Shown here piece after piece: positions 1 through 13,434 of a stretch of DNA of 64,000 bases. The position numbers and the translations under genes are program-made. Under the pieces are notes generated by a model. It was not told the DNA's origin. It did not search any database and saw only the letters and a list, made by a program, of their open reading frames with translations. Source of the stretch: Todiramphus chloris collaris (Eukaryota; Chordata; Aves; Coraciiformes; Alcedinidae); assembly GCA_025345505.1 (NCBI GenBank), contig JANVCC010000020.1:50634401-50698400 (forward strand), read 5' to 3'. Position 1 is the stretch's first letter; each line of letters starts with the position of its first letter.

Positions 1-3000
1 AATTAACTAAATCAATCAACTCTCTGTGAACCAAGCAGTGTAGCAGAGACAGAACATGCTAAACCTAGTCAGTTTTGGTTGCACGGTAGATACCTAAAAA
101 CTTTTCAACTGAAACTTTAACGGCTTTATTATTGGCTGCTGTTATGAAGTACTTTCAGTGAATCAAACTGTAACATATAACATAAGCATTGCTATCCATC
201 CTATATTTTAGTGTGCCTCTCAGGGTCTTCAAGTTGACTAATTTAAATGTTTAGATTTGCTAAGAAGGACACATGGTAAGCTTCACAGGCTTCCTTTAGG
301 CACCATCTCCACCTTTAGATGCTCCTGGTAATTCCTTATTGAGACTACAGAAAGGAAACCTCCCGTGAAGGCTCCCATGTTCGGCAAACACTGAGCCATA
401 TCAGTGCCACTTTGCAGTCTGTACTTTGGTGGCACCTTAATCCATGGAAAGACATCTGCGTTTGAGGAGGTTGCTGTTCAAGGGAAAAACAAACAGCAAA
501 CAAAGGGAAAAACACAGAATGAAAAGCTTCTGAGTCTTACCTTACCCTGCCCAATGCTTATTTCTATTCCATAATAGCTTTGCCTTCTTGCATCTTTTTT
601 TTTTTCCTTTAAATCTGTGTTTCAAAAATCTTTGATGTGGGTTTTTTTTTTTAATTTTCTTCTTTGAAAGCCTATTCTACTAAGTATGGAAAGCCACAGT
701 TTTAACAGTTCCCCTGTTTGTTCAGAAATAGTATCATTCAAATTTGGCATCAGAAGGAAGACTATACTGAAGTCCAAATTTATTCCTATTAAATTAAACC
801 TAATTGAAAAAAGACTAAGGCATTCATTAACTAGTTAAACAAATGGTATTAAATTTTTTTTTATTTAAAAGAAGAAAGCAAACAGCTTGAACTAAAGAAA
901 CGTAACTTGAAGAGCAGCTATTAAAGCATGTGATGGAAGAAGTACACATTGTTGAAAACTTAAGAAGAAACCACAAACATGTATAACAATAAAAGAAATG
1001 TACCTTCTTGGCCATTTCTCTTCTCTATTATTGTGTCAGATGTTTCTGATTTGAATAAGAGCTTTCCTTCATGTCCCTGAGCTTCTCCTTCCATTTGACT
1101 TTACACTGAAGTCATAAACCTGTTGTCATGGAAACAACTGTGACATCACAGATGTAGCATTAACTTCACCACAGGGCAAAATAAATGAATGCGATGGCCT
1201 GTGAGGAGAGAGAACCTTTGTTTGAACCAAAAGCCAAGCACATCTGAATCTTGGACTGGAGCCCAGTACCCCTAGAGCCTCTGGTGGGATCCCAGCCCTG
1301 TGTTGTAGGCACAGAACAAACATCGCTGTGTAGCAGAGACCTCCTCTTGAAGCTGATGGTCTCTGTAGACAGGACATGGCACAGAAGAAAGGAAGCATTA
1401 TCAGCTGTGCTTTAAGATTGGAAAACTGAGGAAGAGAGAATAAGCAACTTTACCCCAGGTCACGGAGGAGATTTGAGGCAGAGCCCAGAACTGTGCTCAG
1501 ATAACTCAGCAAGAGCTGCTGGGGATGCCGAAATGCAGGAGTCAGAGCCTGTTTTTACATATCAGTTCCTGGAAGTCTTTCCCAAGCTCTCTTCAAAACA
1601 GAAAATATGCAAAACACAATAGACCTTGGGACAAGTTGAAACACTGCTGCAAGCCTTTTAAAAAGTTCAAAATGTCTTTGTTGTCTAGGAAAGTTTGTTT
1701 TAGGAAGGTATATATCTCCAGAACCACATGTCAGGTAAAGTCTTTCATGGCAGTGTTCCCATATTCTTCCATGGGCTTAGGATGCCATCCATGGCTTTTG
1801 AAGAGCAACCATCAACACCTTGAGTTGCATTCAAATGTAAAGAAGAAGCAGATCTTTTATAGAGTATAAGTGTAATAGCTGTTGTGGCCAACCCGACAAA
1901 CAAAGTGGTCTCAGCAATTCATGAGTTATGCTTGCATTATGTTAATGACTTTAATCATTAAGAGGTTCATCTGAATTCTGTGATTGCTGTTGCAGTCAAG
2001 GGGTTTCATTGACTGCTTGGCTTACATTCTATGCCTTTGTGAAAAGGAGATTGTTTAGAGCAATGAGCTCAATGTGAGACTGCCCTTTAAGATCACTTAC
2101 AAGTTACAGCTGGCACAGCATGTCACAGATGGCCTGTTTTTGAGAATAGGTACAAGAAGTGGATTGCTCCAAAGTGACATAAACTCTACTTACTTTGTAC
2201 TTGCAGGAGGATATCACCATTTGGATATTGGTCCACCACTTGTCTACCTGCTGTCTTGGAGCTAGCTGAAGTATCAGGTCAGATTCTCCACTAAAGTCAA
2301 CCTAATGGCAGTGACTCCCACTAGATGCAGTGCTTTTGCCCACTGTCTTACCCCCCCAGACACAGAAAGCTTCCAGCTTTATGAGAGTTCCATGGAAGGT
2401 TGCCATACCACACCCATGGATTTGAACTTCTGTTGACTTTAATGAGAGCTGTGTGGCTAAATCCCACGCAACTCTCAAACTGGGGGAGTTAAAATCATTT
2501 TGCTTTTGCTTGTTAGTCAGTGGTCAAGAAAAAAAAAAAATCCCATGTGTTTTAAATTGTTTTAACTGATAAGTCTGGCCAGCAATTGAGGGTAAATTGT
2601 AGTATCAGCACACACCCACAATGTAGCTTGACATAGGTCTACATTTTGAAGTGACATAAATGAGTCATGGGAGCAGAGTTTTAATTAGAAGGAATGGAAT
2701 TGTCAGAATTTTCTGAAATCTTTTGCAAAAAAGACTTACTCTTCTACTCACTTTTGTGGGACAATCAACTGTGATTTGTATAATGGAATTTCAAAGACAG
2801 TTTAGCTTTTGCAGTGTGATTTCATATTTTGAATGCTGAAGCTTTAGGAAGATACACAACATGCAAACCTGATACTTTTATTGCTTTATCATCTTAAGTT
2901 ATCCATCTTTGTAACTTCAGTAACCATTGTAATAGAAGAGGATTGTGTAACACATGACAGAAAAATAAATGCATTGCAAAAACCACAATCAGAGTATCAC

Positions 3001-5737
3001 AGTACTTCAGGCCAAACCATGTATTCATTAATCAAGCAAAAGTCTTTATGGAGGTGTGTATAGAAATGAATTAGTGACGGCTGAAGAGTCATGTTAATTC
3101 TTGATTTAATAAAATGGTGGCTGGAATAAAATCATATTGTTTAAAGTCTAAATTCTCAGTGGAGCCACCTTGTTAATAGTCTGACTTGCCATGAAGGTAT
3201 CGAACATGGAAACATATCAATCACAAAACCATATAAATACAATAAAAACATGGTGTTATTAGATAATCTGACAAAGAAAAAGCAAGAAAGGCATTCTGTA
3301 AAAACTAGTTTACATGTGCCAAACTGAGTTTCAGTTGAGTGGTATACACAATTCAACTTTCTTTTTTGGTTTATGACAATATTTAGTGCCCAGGGTTTAC
3401 CAGGGAATATATTTATCAAGAGCAAATGTTATAGCAAAAAATTTGAATATAAATCTAACCAATATGCCTATTTCAGTTCAATATTCCACATTTAGAGTTT
3501 TCAGCTTAAATGCAAGCTTGTGATTGTACAGACAAAAAAGCATCTCTAGATTTAGAACTGATCATGACAACATTAGAGAAGGAATACTGAGCTTGCAGGC
3601 TTAAGGCAATACCTGACTGTAAAGACAAGGCTGAATCCTGTGTAAGAATTAATTATTGTATGTTGCAGCAACTGAGACCTTATCAATTCCTCAGGTAGAT
3701 CTGATGCTGACCACTCTAAGAGACAGCATGTGATACCAAGGAGATTGAGTCAAATCCTCTGCGGCAGCTGAGCTGCTCTTAAATTATTCAATCTGGAAAC
3801 GAACACTATCCCAGTTAATTTCGGTCATTACCAGCTGGCGAATGTTGAAAGTGAAGCACTGTAAAGAAGTGTTTGTTAGAGAAACCTAGAAATTTCACAA
3901 TCCTAATGAGAAAGATGCATTAAAATTTTAAAATAAATAAAATGTGAAAGTTTAAATGGAGAGACACTATTATGAATGTATTTGCTCTTCTCTAATTAAG
4001 GCTTATTTTCTTCAGCAATGATTCTTTCTTTAACATGCATAATCATTTTACTGTGTAATGATTTTATAGGGTGTGGTGATATTCCTTGTCAGCTAGAAGA
4101 GCAGTGCCAACAGGAGCAGCCATCTAGTAGAGTTGCAGCTAGCAACGAGCTGCATTTCCCCAGCTCCTTGTATGACCTGCAAAACTGTGTGAAAATCAGT
4201 ATAGAGAAGTACTGAACCAGTTCAAGGTGAGAATCTGTTTCGGTTGTGTTGGCTTTTGAGAAATGTAGCTTTTTTTCTATAAAGATGGTCTAATTATATA
4301 CTCCCAGCTCCGTAACCAGCACTTCATCCCAAACGTTGTCTCTATGTGCCTGTCTTTGAAAGCCCCCAAATTATGTTAAACAGGCATGTCTTAATTTAAG
4401 GGACTTTACTAGTGGTTCCTGTACAAGCATCTGTGTGAACTCAGCATAGATGAAAACAATGCCAGGTGGACAGAGGAGAGTGTGGAAATATTTCTACTTG
4501 GTTGAGAGCAGTTCTCCCCTGCTCACTTTTTTTTTCCTAGTCATTAATAAGCAACTAGAGGACTCTCTGTATCTCATCATCATTGTGTACTAGGGAAGAG
4601 GATTTTCTGGAAATAGAACATTTTTGCTAAAAAGGTTTTATGGCTTGGAGCAATTAATGTCAATATTCATAAGAGACGAGTCATGGTGAAGGGCAAAACA
4701 AAGCAGGAAACTCCTTTCTTGTATGCTGGTGGTGGCTGTGCCAATATGTATGATGTCCATAAAGTACACCTCAAAGGTTGCAATTTTTATAGGAAAAGCA
4801 ATGTATTTATATGTATACATCACTGTGCTATCTAAGTACCTTAACATGCAGGACTGTGCCTGTTATAGCAACTGGCACTAGGCAGTTATTCAGTACAGCG
4901 TCAGATCTCAGATTTGCATACAGCCATAAGAAAACCTCTTTTTTTCCCTTGCCATTTTCTGAAATAGAAGCAAGTATTGCATTCCCACCTTCTTTCTAGT
5001 GCTACAGATTATTTTAGTTCATCCTGGGGTTATAAAGCCCCATCCTAGAGTTCTGGCTTGTAGCCAACACTAGAGGGGAGCTGTACAGTAAATCTCAAGA
5101 GTGTTCTTAAGGTGTTTTATTTTCCTTTGCATGCAGAGAGTCACAGAAAAAAAAAAAATGGGAACCCAAAAGAACATGGTGAAGGATGGTTTGAGGCACC
5201 AGAAATTACTTGATGGCTCAAAAGCAGCAATTTTTGAAACAACAGTTCTGAGAGGAAATCATGAGGTTAAAGAAGGGCCTCTCTAAGCCAAACAATAAGA
5301 TGATCTTGTAGAAGACACTTGCAGGGAACAGAGAGGGAAAACTTAACAGAAGACCATTTAAAAATGACATACTACAAGTCTTGGATTTCAGGAAGAAACT
5401 TTAGGTCCTGTGAATAAGTCTAGCCAACTCTAACTGCTAAATAGCAGAATTAAAGAGAGGGACTGAAATAGTTCTTAGGCTTATTGATTGGCATATCATT
5501 TTAAAGAGTACTTTGTCCTTGTTCTATAAGCAAAAGGGTGTCTATTACCACATTCAACTGACATTTTTAAGAAACATGGGATACCACAATTTCTCTCCTC
5601 TTCATTTGCTTTTTTAGCAAAACAAGTTTAATCTGGCTTCTCTAATGAGTGAGTTGGAGTAAATCTGTAAAGATGACTGTGTTCTGCTTACTGCAAAATG
5701 TGTATTAACACACTGCATTGCGGAAAGCTTGGTCAGT
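1..5737. other. Non-coding unique sequence, no gene recognised
   Basis: AT-rich single-copy DNA. The open frames here are short (114 codons at most) and none resembles a known protein. The stretch at about 2281-2500 has phrases such as TTGACTTTAATGAGAGCTG that resemble old amniote interspersed repeats, but it is too decayed to name. No CpG island, tRNA or long repeat is visible. I read it as intergenic or intronic. Confidence 0.6.
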
Positions 5738-5823
5738 TTGGGTTTAAAGAGTCTCAAAAGTTACAAGATAAAAAGGGATGTTGGGTTTAAAGAGTCTCAA
5801 AAGTTACAAGATAAAAAGGGATG
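5738..5823. repeat. Exact tandem duplication, 2 x 43 bp
   Basis: The 43 bases at 5738-5780 are repeated without a mismatch at 5781-5823. Each unit starts TTGGGTTTAAAGAG and ends AAAAGGGATG, and after the second copy the sequence diverges (TTGG becomes TAAG). The unit is not a simple repeat and resembles no mobile element I know. Perfect identity suggests a recent event, such as replication slippage or microhomology-mediated repair, or a local assembly error. It lies in sequence without a gene. Confidence 0.97.
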
Positions 5824-8081
5824 TAAGTTGGAAGCAGAATTGCTGCTTCTAACTGACAAACAATTTGGAGATTCCTAATCCAAGTATCTGCATATGTCTT
5901 TGTTCACCAATATGGCTATTCTATTTTAAATTCACTCTTTGCCTTTTCTCTGAAATAGCTTTTATGTGTAGAAGGTCTCTAAAGAGGTGTGAGTCAAAAA
6001 AACCCAACCAACCAACCAAAAGATTTGTTTCCTAGTTTGATACTATATAAAAAGGAATTGGCTAAATACATAATGAAATACTTAAAAATAAACCCTATAA
6101 AACTCAAGTGCCTTATCCCCCAAATAGCCACATAAAGAAGTCCACATAAGAATTGATCAGTGATCACCGTTTTTTTATTCTTTTGACAAAATGCACAGTT
6201 CAGTGATGGACAGCATCTGTTGCTCCCGAAACAATTACCTGTTCAGGCAGTGGGAAAACTCTCTTCTTGGAAGTCAGAGTATAATTTTGGTCTTCTTGTG
6301 AAGAGGAAGGCTTTGTTGCAAATTCTCAGAGCTGAGATGGAGAGGATCAGGTGACGATTCACTCTGTTGACACAAGTCCTTGGTCATGTCATTTAAGGGT
6401 GTTTGTAATCTGATTTGCATGAATGTAAATCAGGAATTGTCTCCAAGGAAACACAGGAAGCAAGTGTTGTATAAACAGGCATCCTGCTTATTTTCTCCTA
6501 TATCCATTTTTTTTTCTGTAAAGTGGGGGGTATTCATGATTCTTTTCTTCAATGGCTTCTTGATTGCTTGTGCAGAAGGGAAATGCTATGGTGATAATCT
6601 TCTAAACAAAGCTTACAGTCATTTCCACTTTTTTTGTTATCATGCTAATAGACGTATTTCATTATGTAATGAGAAGTTCCCCTGGTTGTTTTATCCATAA
6701 TTAATCACAGTGTTTCTGGCTTAAAACCCACTTCCGTTACATGTTTTCTGTTCATTATTGCCCTTTAGTTAGTTCCATACAATGTTTCAAATTCTGGGTA
6801 AGTCAATGATTTTTTGTTTAGCACAAGGTATGCTTAGACCAACGCCCTGACCTCCACAGAGACACCATCCCAAATTAATTCTCCAGGTTGCAGCTGCATG
6901 ATCTTGCTAAAGAAGTGAGTAATATTTTGACATTTAATATTAAATGAGTTATCTTTGAAAAATGCTTCCCTGCCCCTGGTGTACCTCAGGCAAATGGAAA
7001 CATGCTTAACATGCATAATGAAATCTTGGTAATGGAAAATGTGGGAAACTGAGGTGACCTATCAGCATCTAGAATCTGCAGGACATAAAAAATTATTGTA
7101 AAATAATGGTGAGGATAAGGCATAAACTAATCATGTTGATTGTGTTTAATTGTAGCCCTCTTAACAATACGGCTGTGATCATTCTTAATCCTCTGCAAGT
7201 CTATAAAAAGATTTTTGGCAAGTGTTTACTTTTTCAGTGTTGCAAATGAGTTTGGGAGATTTTCAGTAGCACTGAGCATACTTGTTTTTCCAGCAATTGA
7301 CTTCAGAGAGAATTCTGCACTCTTCAGTTTCTCTTCACTCAAAAAGCAATTGCTGTTCACAGAATCATCTTTTCTTATTTTGGCCACCAAATTGTACCAG
7401 TATTAAAAAAATTTTACTTTTTTTTTTTTAAAAATAAGCAATCTGCTGAAGTTGCTTGAGGAATTTTCAGGAATTGTTCAGTAAGTCCTGAAATTATGGT
7501 AGGAAGAGTTTGAACTTCATTGCTTTTCTGTCAAGTATGCACTTGGCTTAAATGGCAGAGGTTAAGAAAAAGTAGAGGTCTGAAGTGTATAACAATTTTT
7601 CTGAAATATCATCATCACTCCTTGAGGACATTTTGCATAATTCGCCAATTGTGAGCAATTCAGCTTTCTCAATCCTTTGCCAATGAAGCCTTTATACCAT
7701 CACATGCCATCATTTGTCTGCAGCTATATCTAGCTTTATCAGCATGCATCAATCTATGTTTCCGGTAAAGAACGTTATTGCATATGCATGACTCAGAAAC
7801 CTTATGTTATTAGCAACTCCCAACAGAAGAACTGACTCATCTTTTAAAAAAACCAGCGTGTGTATCAGAATATCTGAAATCATCACAGGGATTTTAAAGA
7901 TGTTAAAGGTGCAGTTCTTTAATAGACTGAGTGCTAAATAGACTTCAGCAGACTGAGCAGGTCTAATTCCCATTGTTTCCCTGAGTGGTTGTGATTGTTG
8001 ACCACTGTACCACTTCAGTCCATTAGGGAATCTACCTCTTCCTCTTCGGCTACTCTATGCTGGATAATTTTCCCTCAAGTT

Positions 8082-8100
8082 AATTGATTGCAAATCAATT
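8082..8100. repeat. Perfect 8-bp inverted repeat with 3-nt centre
   Basis: AATTGATT and AATCAATT flank GCA, giving a 19-nt near-palindrome. The core ATTGCAAAT is close to a POU octamer-like site and the arms contain ATTA/ATTG homeodomain-type cores. An AT-rich palindrome of this size can arise by chance, so a regulatory role is only a suggestion. Confidence 0.6.
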
Positions 8101-9948
8101 TGAGTCAATTTAGACAGTTGTAATGACTGTCCCCAGATGCATGTTCTAAGCTGAAAATATTTACTGTTTACCTTAATTGCCTAATAGGCAATCAGCTAGT
8201 TTAAGATAGAAAAAGCACTGTACAGGAAAATCTTACAGTTCTTGCCTGCATATGCACAGTTTTCCAAGCAAAGGGTGCTTTTCATCAGGCAGGAAGAATA
8301 GATAGCAAAAAATACTATAGATCACAAAAAGGATAATCACAACCAAACACGAATCTGGTCTGTCTGTTCCATTTTTAAAGTAATTTGTTAATGTTGTAGA
8401 AAGAAAAAACAAAACAAAACAAACTTTTCTCAAATTCTTAAAATTAAGAGAAAATTGCTTTGCTGAGACATGGTTTTATCCCCAATATTTGAAGTATAGC
8501 AAAGGTCCTGTCAGTGTTTGTAATGTAAAATTTCTGACATCTGCATTGTAAGTCTAAACAAGGAAAAAAGGTTGACTGAGTGAAAAATTAACAAATTGTA
8601 ACCCTTAAGGATTACATTAGTTGGTAAATAATAGAATTATATGATATCATGAGTAAACTGCTTGGCTTTCAGGCCTGCAACTTGTTCATTTTTAATAACA
8701 AAGAAATTAAAAATGTGCTGGGGGGAACAGACCCTTGGTACTCATGGAGAATAATCTAGAACACTTCACTGCCCATGTTCTGGCCCACTGGCATGCATGT
8801 AACATTGACTGGGAGAGCTGGAGTCTCTCAGTGAGCAGAGGCAAAAACATCATGTAGGGAAAGGAGCTTGCACAGCTATTGCCTGCCTTGTCTCTCATGG
8901 TGGACAGTCAGGGATTAACTGCTGTCAGGACCTCAAACTTGGAGAGCCATCTGGCAGTTTCAGATGAATGTTGGAGAGTGGAAATATTATGGCAGACCCA
9001 CTGAGAATATTGAAAGCAAACTGGCTCACTCAGGATCTCAGTTTAAATTGTTATAGGTGGTGAATGTCAACATGTGCCCAAGTCTAGAGTCCGTAGCTGC
9101 TGAAGTACCACCTCTTTGATGATCCCTTTGAGAAATGAATAAGCTAACAGAAACAAAGTGGATGCTAGATAAGACTAGCGGTGTGGAATGTATATTCTTA
9201 TGTTCACTGTACACAATACACTTCTGTTACTATCACAAAAGAATTAGTGTGTCTGCAGGTTACTCGATACAAAATAAAAACAAAATAGTAGAAGATATTA
9301 TTTGCTTCAGTATTGGTCAATATATAAATAGATTCCATTTTCCTTTATGATTATATTACTGTGGTGAAGGATTAAGCTGGATTTAAGGATTTAATATTAT
9401 GATAACTACAGTCTTTTTTCTGTTTGTCTTACAATGAGTTTGTTACAGAATCCCTTTTTACTTGTTCTGATGGAAGACGGAGTTAGTAGGTCAGCAATAG
9501 TGTGGAGAAAAAGAAGTCTGCTTTTACCTACAGAAACTAAGGCCTAAAGGGAAAGAGTTCTGAACAGGGCTAAGGACAAGTTTGTGCATCATTTAGAAGC
9601 AAAGGGAGCAGTACACTCCTTAAATCACGTATCTGTGAAGTGATGCAGTGCCACTGGGAAATGTATCTTGAAACAAAATTCCGAGTTGATTCAGTAGATG
9701 AAAATGACACATTCCATCAGTCCTGAGCTGGAAGAAGAAGTATATAGCTCTGCAACAGATTTCTTCCAGGCAGTTTTTCATTTCAATTTGGTTTGAAAAC
9801 TCTTGTAGAAATGCTAGGGATTCCCACAGGCAGAAATGAATACAACGGGTCTTGGGTTTGGCCTGTGGGTTCAAGATTAATAATAATTTTAATGGTAATG
9901 ATCTGATGCCAAACCTTGGATCCACTAGAAAATTCATAATCTTGTTGC

Positions 9949-9963
9949 GTGTGTGTGTGTGTG
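9949..9963. repeat. (GT)n microsatellite
   Basis: Seven GT units followed by one G, uninterrupted. An ordinary dinucleotide microsatellite. Confidence 0.9.
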
Positions 9964-12179
9964 AAAGTAGCCTAAGTGATCTCTGGGCCTGCTTTGTAAT
10001 TATCATGGCTGGTTAAAATTTTGTATTGCATTACACTTCACCCTGCTGCAGCAGCACAGTCCAGGGGTCATTTTCAAGAAACCCCAGCATTTCCAAAGCT
10101 GAAATACATCTGTATTAGAGATAATGTGTCTCCTTCCCACCCTAACTGGAAAATTCTGCCCCCTCATCCCAATAATATTTCAAATGCCAGTGTGTTAATT
10201 GTAGCCCACTGATGATTTTTGATGGCTTTACTTCCATATTGTACCTTACATCAACAGAGTCTCCAGACACTGAGATGACTGAAGCCTCAATCCTTTATTG
10301 ATATGAGTAATCTGCATTAATACAAGTAGTCACATTGACGTAAATCACAGGATCCAGTGAAGCTCATTAGAATTTTATGTTACAGGGAAAGTTGTGGCAT
10401 GGTAGAGACATGTTATGGTATGTATATCATTAAGTCAAGAAAATTCCGTGAGGACTGGCAGTGTTTCAGACTCACCTTTTCGAAGTCAAATTCCTTCCTT
10501 TTGTGTTCACTAAGCCTCTGATGCAATGTTATTATTGGGTGAGTAATACCAGCAGTTGATTCAAAATAATACCAAATCAGAAGTACAAGATTTTCATTCA
10601 CCAATTGCTTTATACATTACTGGTACCTTGGTTTTTATCATGCAGAGAGTGACATATGTTTGGAAGGAGGACTCAAATATTGATGTATAAAAGCTTGTGT
10701 AGGAACTTCTTCATTAAGATAAATGCCACCTAAAATTATTGCAGAGAATTATGAAATTGCAAATGTTAGTGGTTATCCAGAAATATTTCATGGGCATTTG
10801 AGTTTTCTTTTTTCTAATGAAAACCCTCATGAGTTTTGCACTCCCAAAGATTCATCAAAAAACCTGTAAAATAAAACACTTGAGGATTTTGCATCCTGAG
10901 AGCACATTTTTTTCTGATTTTTAGCACATAATTTTGAGAAGTGTGGAGAGTTTTGTTAAGTATTTTGATATTAAATTGGGGGTGTTTTCAGTCCAATAAA
11001 ACAACAAAGAGAGAAAATTCTCCACCTATAAGTGTATCCTCACAAATGGGCATATGGCCAATAATTTAGATCATATTGGTGATATAAACCAAACATTGAC
11101 TGTTTTTTGACAGAAACAACTATTAATTTACTTTTGTCACCTCCATATAAGAAAGAATAACATTTAAAGTGTGTGCTGTCAGATCATGTCTATTGTGGGA
11201 AATTCTCTCATTGCACCCACAAAAGCTCCACAGTTATTGGTAAACACATGTTCTTAATACTTTCCTGAAGTGGCTGAGAAGACCGTGTCATGCATGATTT
11301 GGTGCATGATACTTCTGTGATTTGATTTTCTTTCTGAAGAGATTTTCACAGAAAAAGATCCATGCATGTGGTGATCTTGTAGTCTTGCAAAAAAAAGATG
11401 TTATAGATTACACAAAGAGGTAGAATCCTGCATAGCTTCTCCTCAGCAAAGCTGCCTACCCTATTTCTGTAAAATTAGGGTGGATTTTCTTCTCCTTGCT
11501 ACATCATACAGGGTGGAACCAAAATCCATCTTTAGCTTGTGAAATCATGAAGTTGCTGCTTTTGTATCATCACTTTCTGGAGATATGACATCTTGTAGTC
11601 ATGATATGTCACAGGAAATATTTTTTGTAGAGGTGGAGAAATTGGTGCTTTTCTTCTTTGTATTTTGCTAAGTGAACCACACTATTAGAAAATAACTTGA
11701 CTGAGCAGGAACTGAAGCAGACACTTTCTGTCTCTTTCAAGAAAATGTGAACCTCCCAAATTACATCCATATTTTGGCATGAAATGGAATATATATTTTG
11801 GATTACAGTATGACTTTACCCTGCGCTTTCTTTTTGTTCTAAGCATATTTTGAAACAAAAGGTAGTATTTTGAAATGAAAATATATTGACATTTCATTAC
11901 TTCATTTTTTTCATTAGTATGGCTAAATGAAATATTTTGGCATTTCTGGACTTGATAGTATAATTTTGAAATATTTTCCTCTGGTGAATCCAATAAATAT
12001 TCTGGGGGGAAAAATGTGGATTGTTATTCCTTCTATTCATCTCTGTTCAAAATCATGCAGTTCAGATTTTAAACATTTGCAAATTCTTGTGAGTCACTGA
12101 GATATGATTACTGATATTAATACTCATAATCCTTTGAAAGAAGAATAATGTGTGTCTCTTGGTATATAATTTTTAATGC

Positions 12180-12246
12180 AGAAATTAAGATAATAAAAAA
12201 GTAAGTAATAGAAAAAAAAATGGAAAAAGTAATGGAAAATTAAAAG
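12180..12246. repeat. A-rich low-complexity patch
   Basis: Dominated by A with short AAGTAATGGAAAA-like repeats and one run of nine A. It is not the tail of a recognisable retroposed gene, because nothing gene-like precedes it on either strand. Confidence 0.7.
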
Positions 12247-12703
12247 TGTTTGAGAAGAGATTTTCAATGAAAACTTATCCAGCTTTCAGGAGGAAAATTT
12301 TAAAAAATGTATCATTTTAGCTACCTTTAAATTCAGATATGGAGAGCAGTGAGGGGCAGAGGCACAAGCTAGACTTTTGCTTGCCTTCTGCTCTACATGA
12401 CATTATTTCAAGTATTAATGAGAGCTGCTTGCACTGCAGACTAGATGATATTAGACCATAAAATGTCCAGGCAAGATACACCTCAATGTTGCCTGTCACC
12501 TCCTTGTGCAAAGGAGGTCAAAGGAAAAGTTGTTGTATGGGTACTGCTGAAAAAAAGATCAGAGAAACAGTCACAAGAAATATCAGTGAGCACACTGATA
12601 AGCAGTGCATTATGATGGATGTGTAGCACTGTAATATGTGAGATGGGGTTTATTTTGTACTTTCTCACTCTCCTCTGTTGGATGAACTTCTTCCCACCTG
12701 CAT

Positions 12704-13190
12704 TCACAGAATCACAGGATCGCTATGGTTGGAAAAGACCTTTAAGGTTATCAAGTCCAACCATTAATCTAACTCTACCAGGGCTGCTACTATACCATAT
12801 CCTTAAGGACCATATCTAGATGGCTTTTAAATACACCCAGGGATGGTGATTCAACCACTTCCCTGGGCAGCCTGTTCCAGGCTTTGATAACCCTTTTGAT
12901 ATAGAAGTTTTTCCTCATGTCCAACCTAAACGTCTCCTGGTGCAACGTGATGCCATTTCTTCTTGTCCTATCAGTTGTGACTTGTGAGAAGAGACCAACA
13001 CCCACCTCTCTACAACCTCCTTTCATGTAGTTGTAGATTGTGATAAGGTCTCCCCTCAGCCTCCTTTTCTTCAGACTAAACAACCCGATTTCCCTCAGCC
13101 TCTTGTCATAAGACTTATTCTCAAGACCCCTTACCAGCTTTGTTGCCCTTCTCTGGACCTGATCCAGCACCTCAGTGTCTTTCTTATACC
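12704..13190 (-). mobile_element. CR1 non-LTR retrotransposon, 5'-truncated
   Basis: The element runs on the minus strand. Its 3' end is at the low coordinate, where the minus strand reads about GATCCTGTGATTCTGTGA, the degraded 8-bp CR1 tail repeat. A 3' UTR of roughly 85 nt follows the ORF2 stop near 12790. The rest encodes the C-terminal end of CR1 ORF2. Recognisable CR1 homology stops near 13188, at the residues YKKDTEVL, so the copy is truncated by several kilobases at its 5' end, as most CR1 copies are. The exact 5' boundary is uncertain by about 20 bp and no clear target-site duplication is visible. It cannot transpose on its own. Confidence 0.95.
12790..13190 (-). pseudogene. CR1 ORF2 C-terminal fragment
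   Basis: An open frame of about 133 codons without internal stops. It encodes the segment after the reverse-transcriptase fingers and palm: QRRATKL, then [19 protein letters not shown], then a region ending in [14 protein letters not shown], all typical of the CR1 C-terminus. The endonuclease, the RT catalytic motifs and the ORF start are missing. The intact frame only shows that this short copy has picked up few indels. An ATG (complement of 13207-13209) extends the open frame slightly past the element edge and is not a true start. Confidence 0.93.
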
Positions 13191-13373
13191 ACTTCTCAAG
13201 TTTGATCAAGAACTACTTGCATCTGCCTCCTCTTTTGAACCATGACATCTGTTGAATTTTCCAGGAGCTGCTGTCATTTCAATAATAATCAAAACCTTCA
13301 TTATTACTCTTTTTCATATTTCAGCCCTTCATATTTCAGAAGCCCTTTGTAGGTTTCTCACGATAACATAGTG

Positions 13374-13434
13374 CTCTGACCCAATGCCAAAAGGGAAGAA
13401 TCAAATCAACATCACCGAATCTTCAGGGACCATT
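13374..13434. repeat. Decayed interspersed repeat fragment, CTGACCCA core (copy A)
   Basis: Aligns by eye with 14694-14738 in the same orientation: about 35 of 45 positions agree with one gap, beginning CTGACCCA and including GGGAAGA and ATCA. The shape (GACCCAAAGCC near one end, TTCAGTGAATTAGGTCC near the other) recalls a common self-complementary amniote repeat. I cannot name the family from sequence alone. Confidence 0.5.

Larger units (their letters stand above)
5824..12703. other. Non-coding unique sequence, no gene recognised
   Basis: AT-rich DNA without a recognisable gene. The longest open frame is 128 codons on the minus strand (9620-10006), with no known-family resemblance. It contains an A/C-only tract with CCAA units (5995-6021), a palindrome at 8082-8100, a (GT)7 run at 9949-9963 and an A-rich patch at about 12180-12245. 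Nothing else stands out. Confidence 0.6.

Noticed and set aside
6236-6291. Minus-strand exon-like segment (acceptor CTTCCTCTTCACAAG, donor ACAG/GTAATT, 18 open codons)
   Set aside because: One of several such segments found by eye. It shows how often pseudo-exons occur and has no further support.
9620-10006. 128-codon minus-strand open frame
   Set aside because: Peptide is unlike any known family, it crosses the (GT)n run, and there is no supporting signal.
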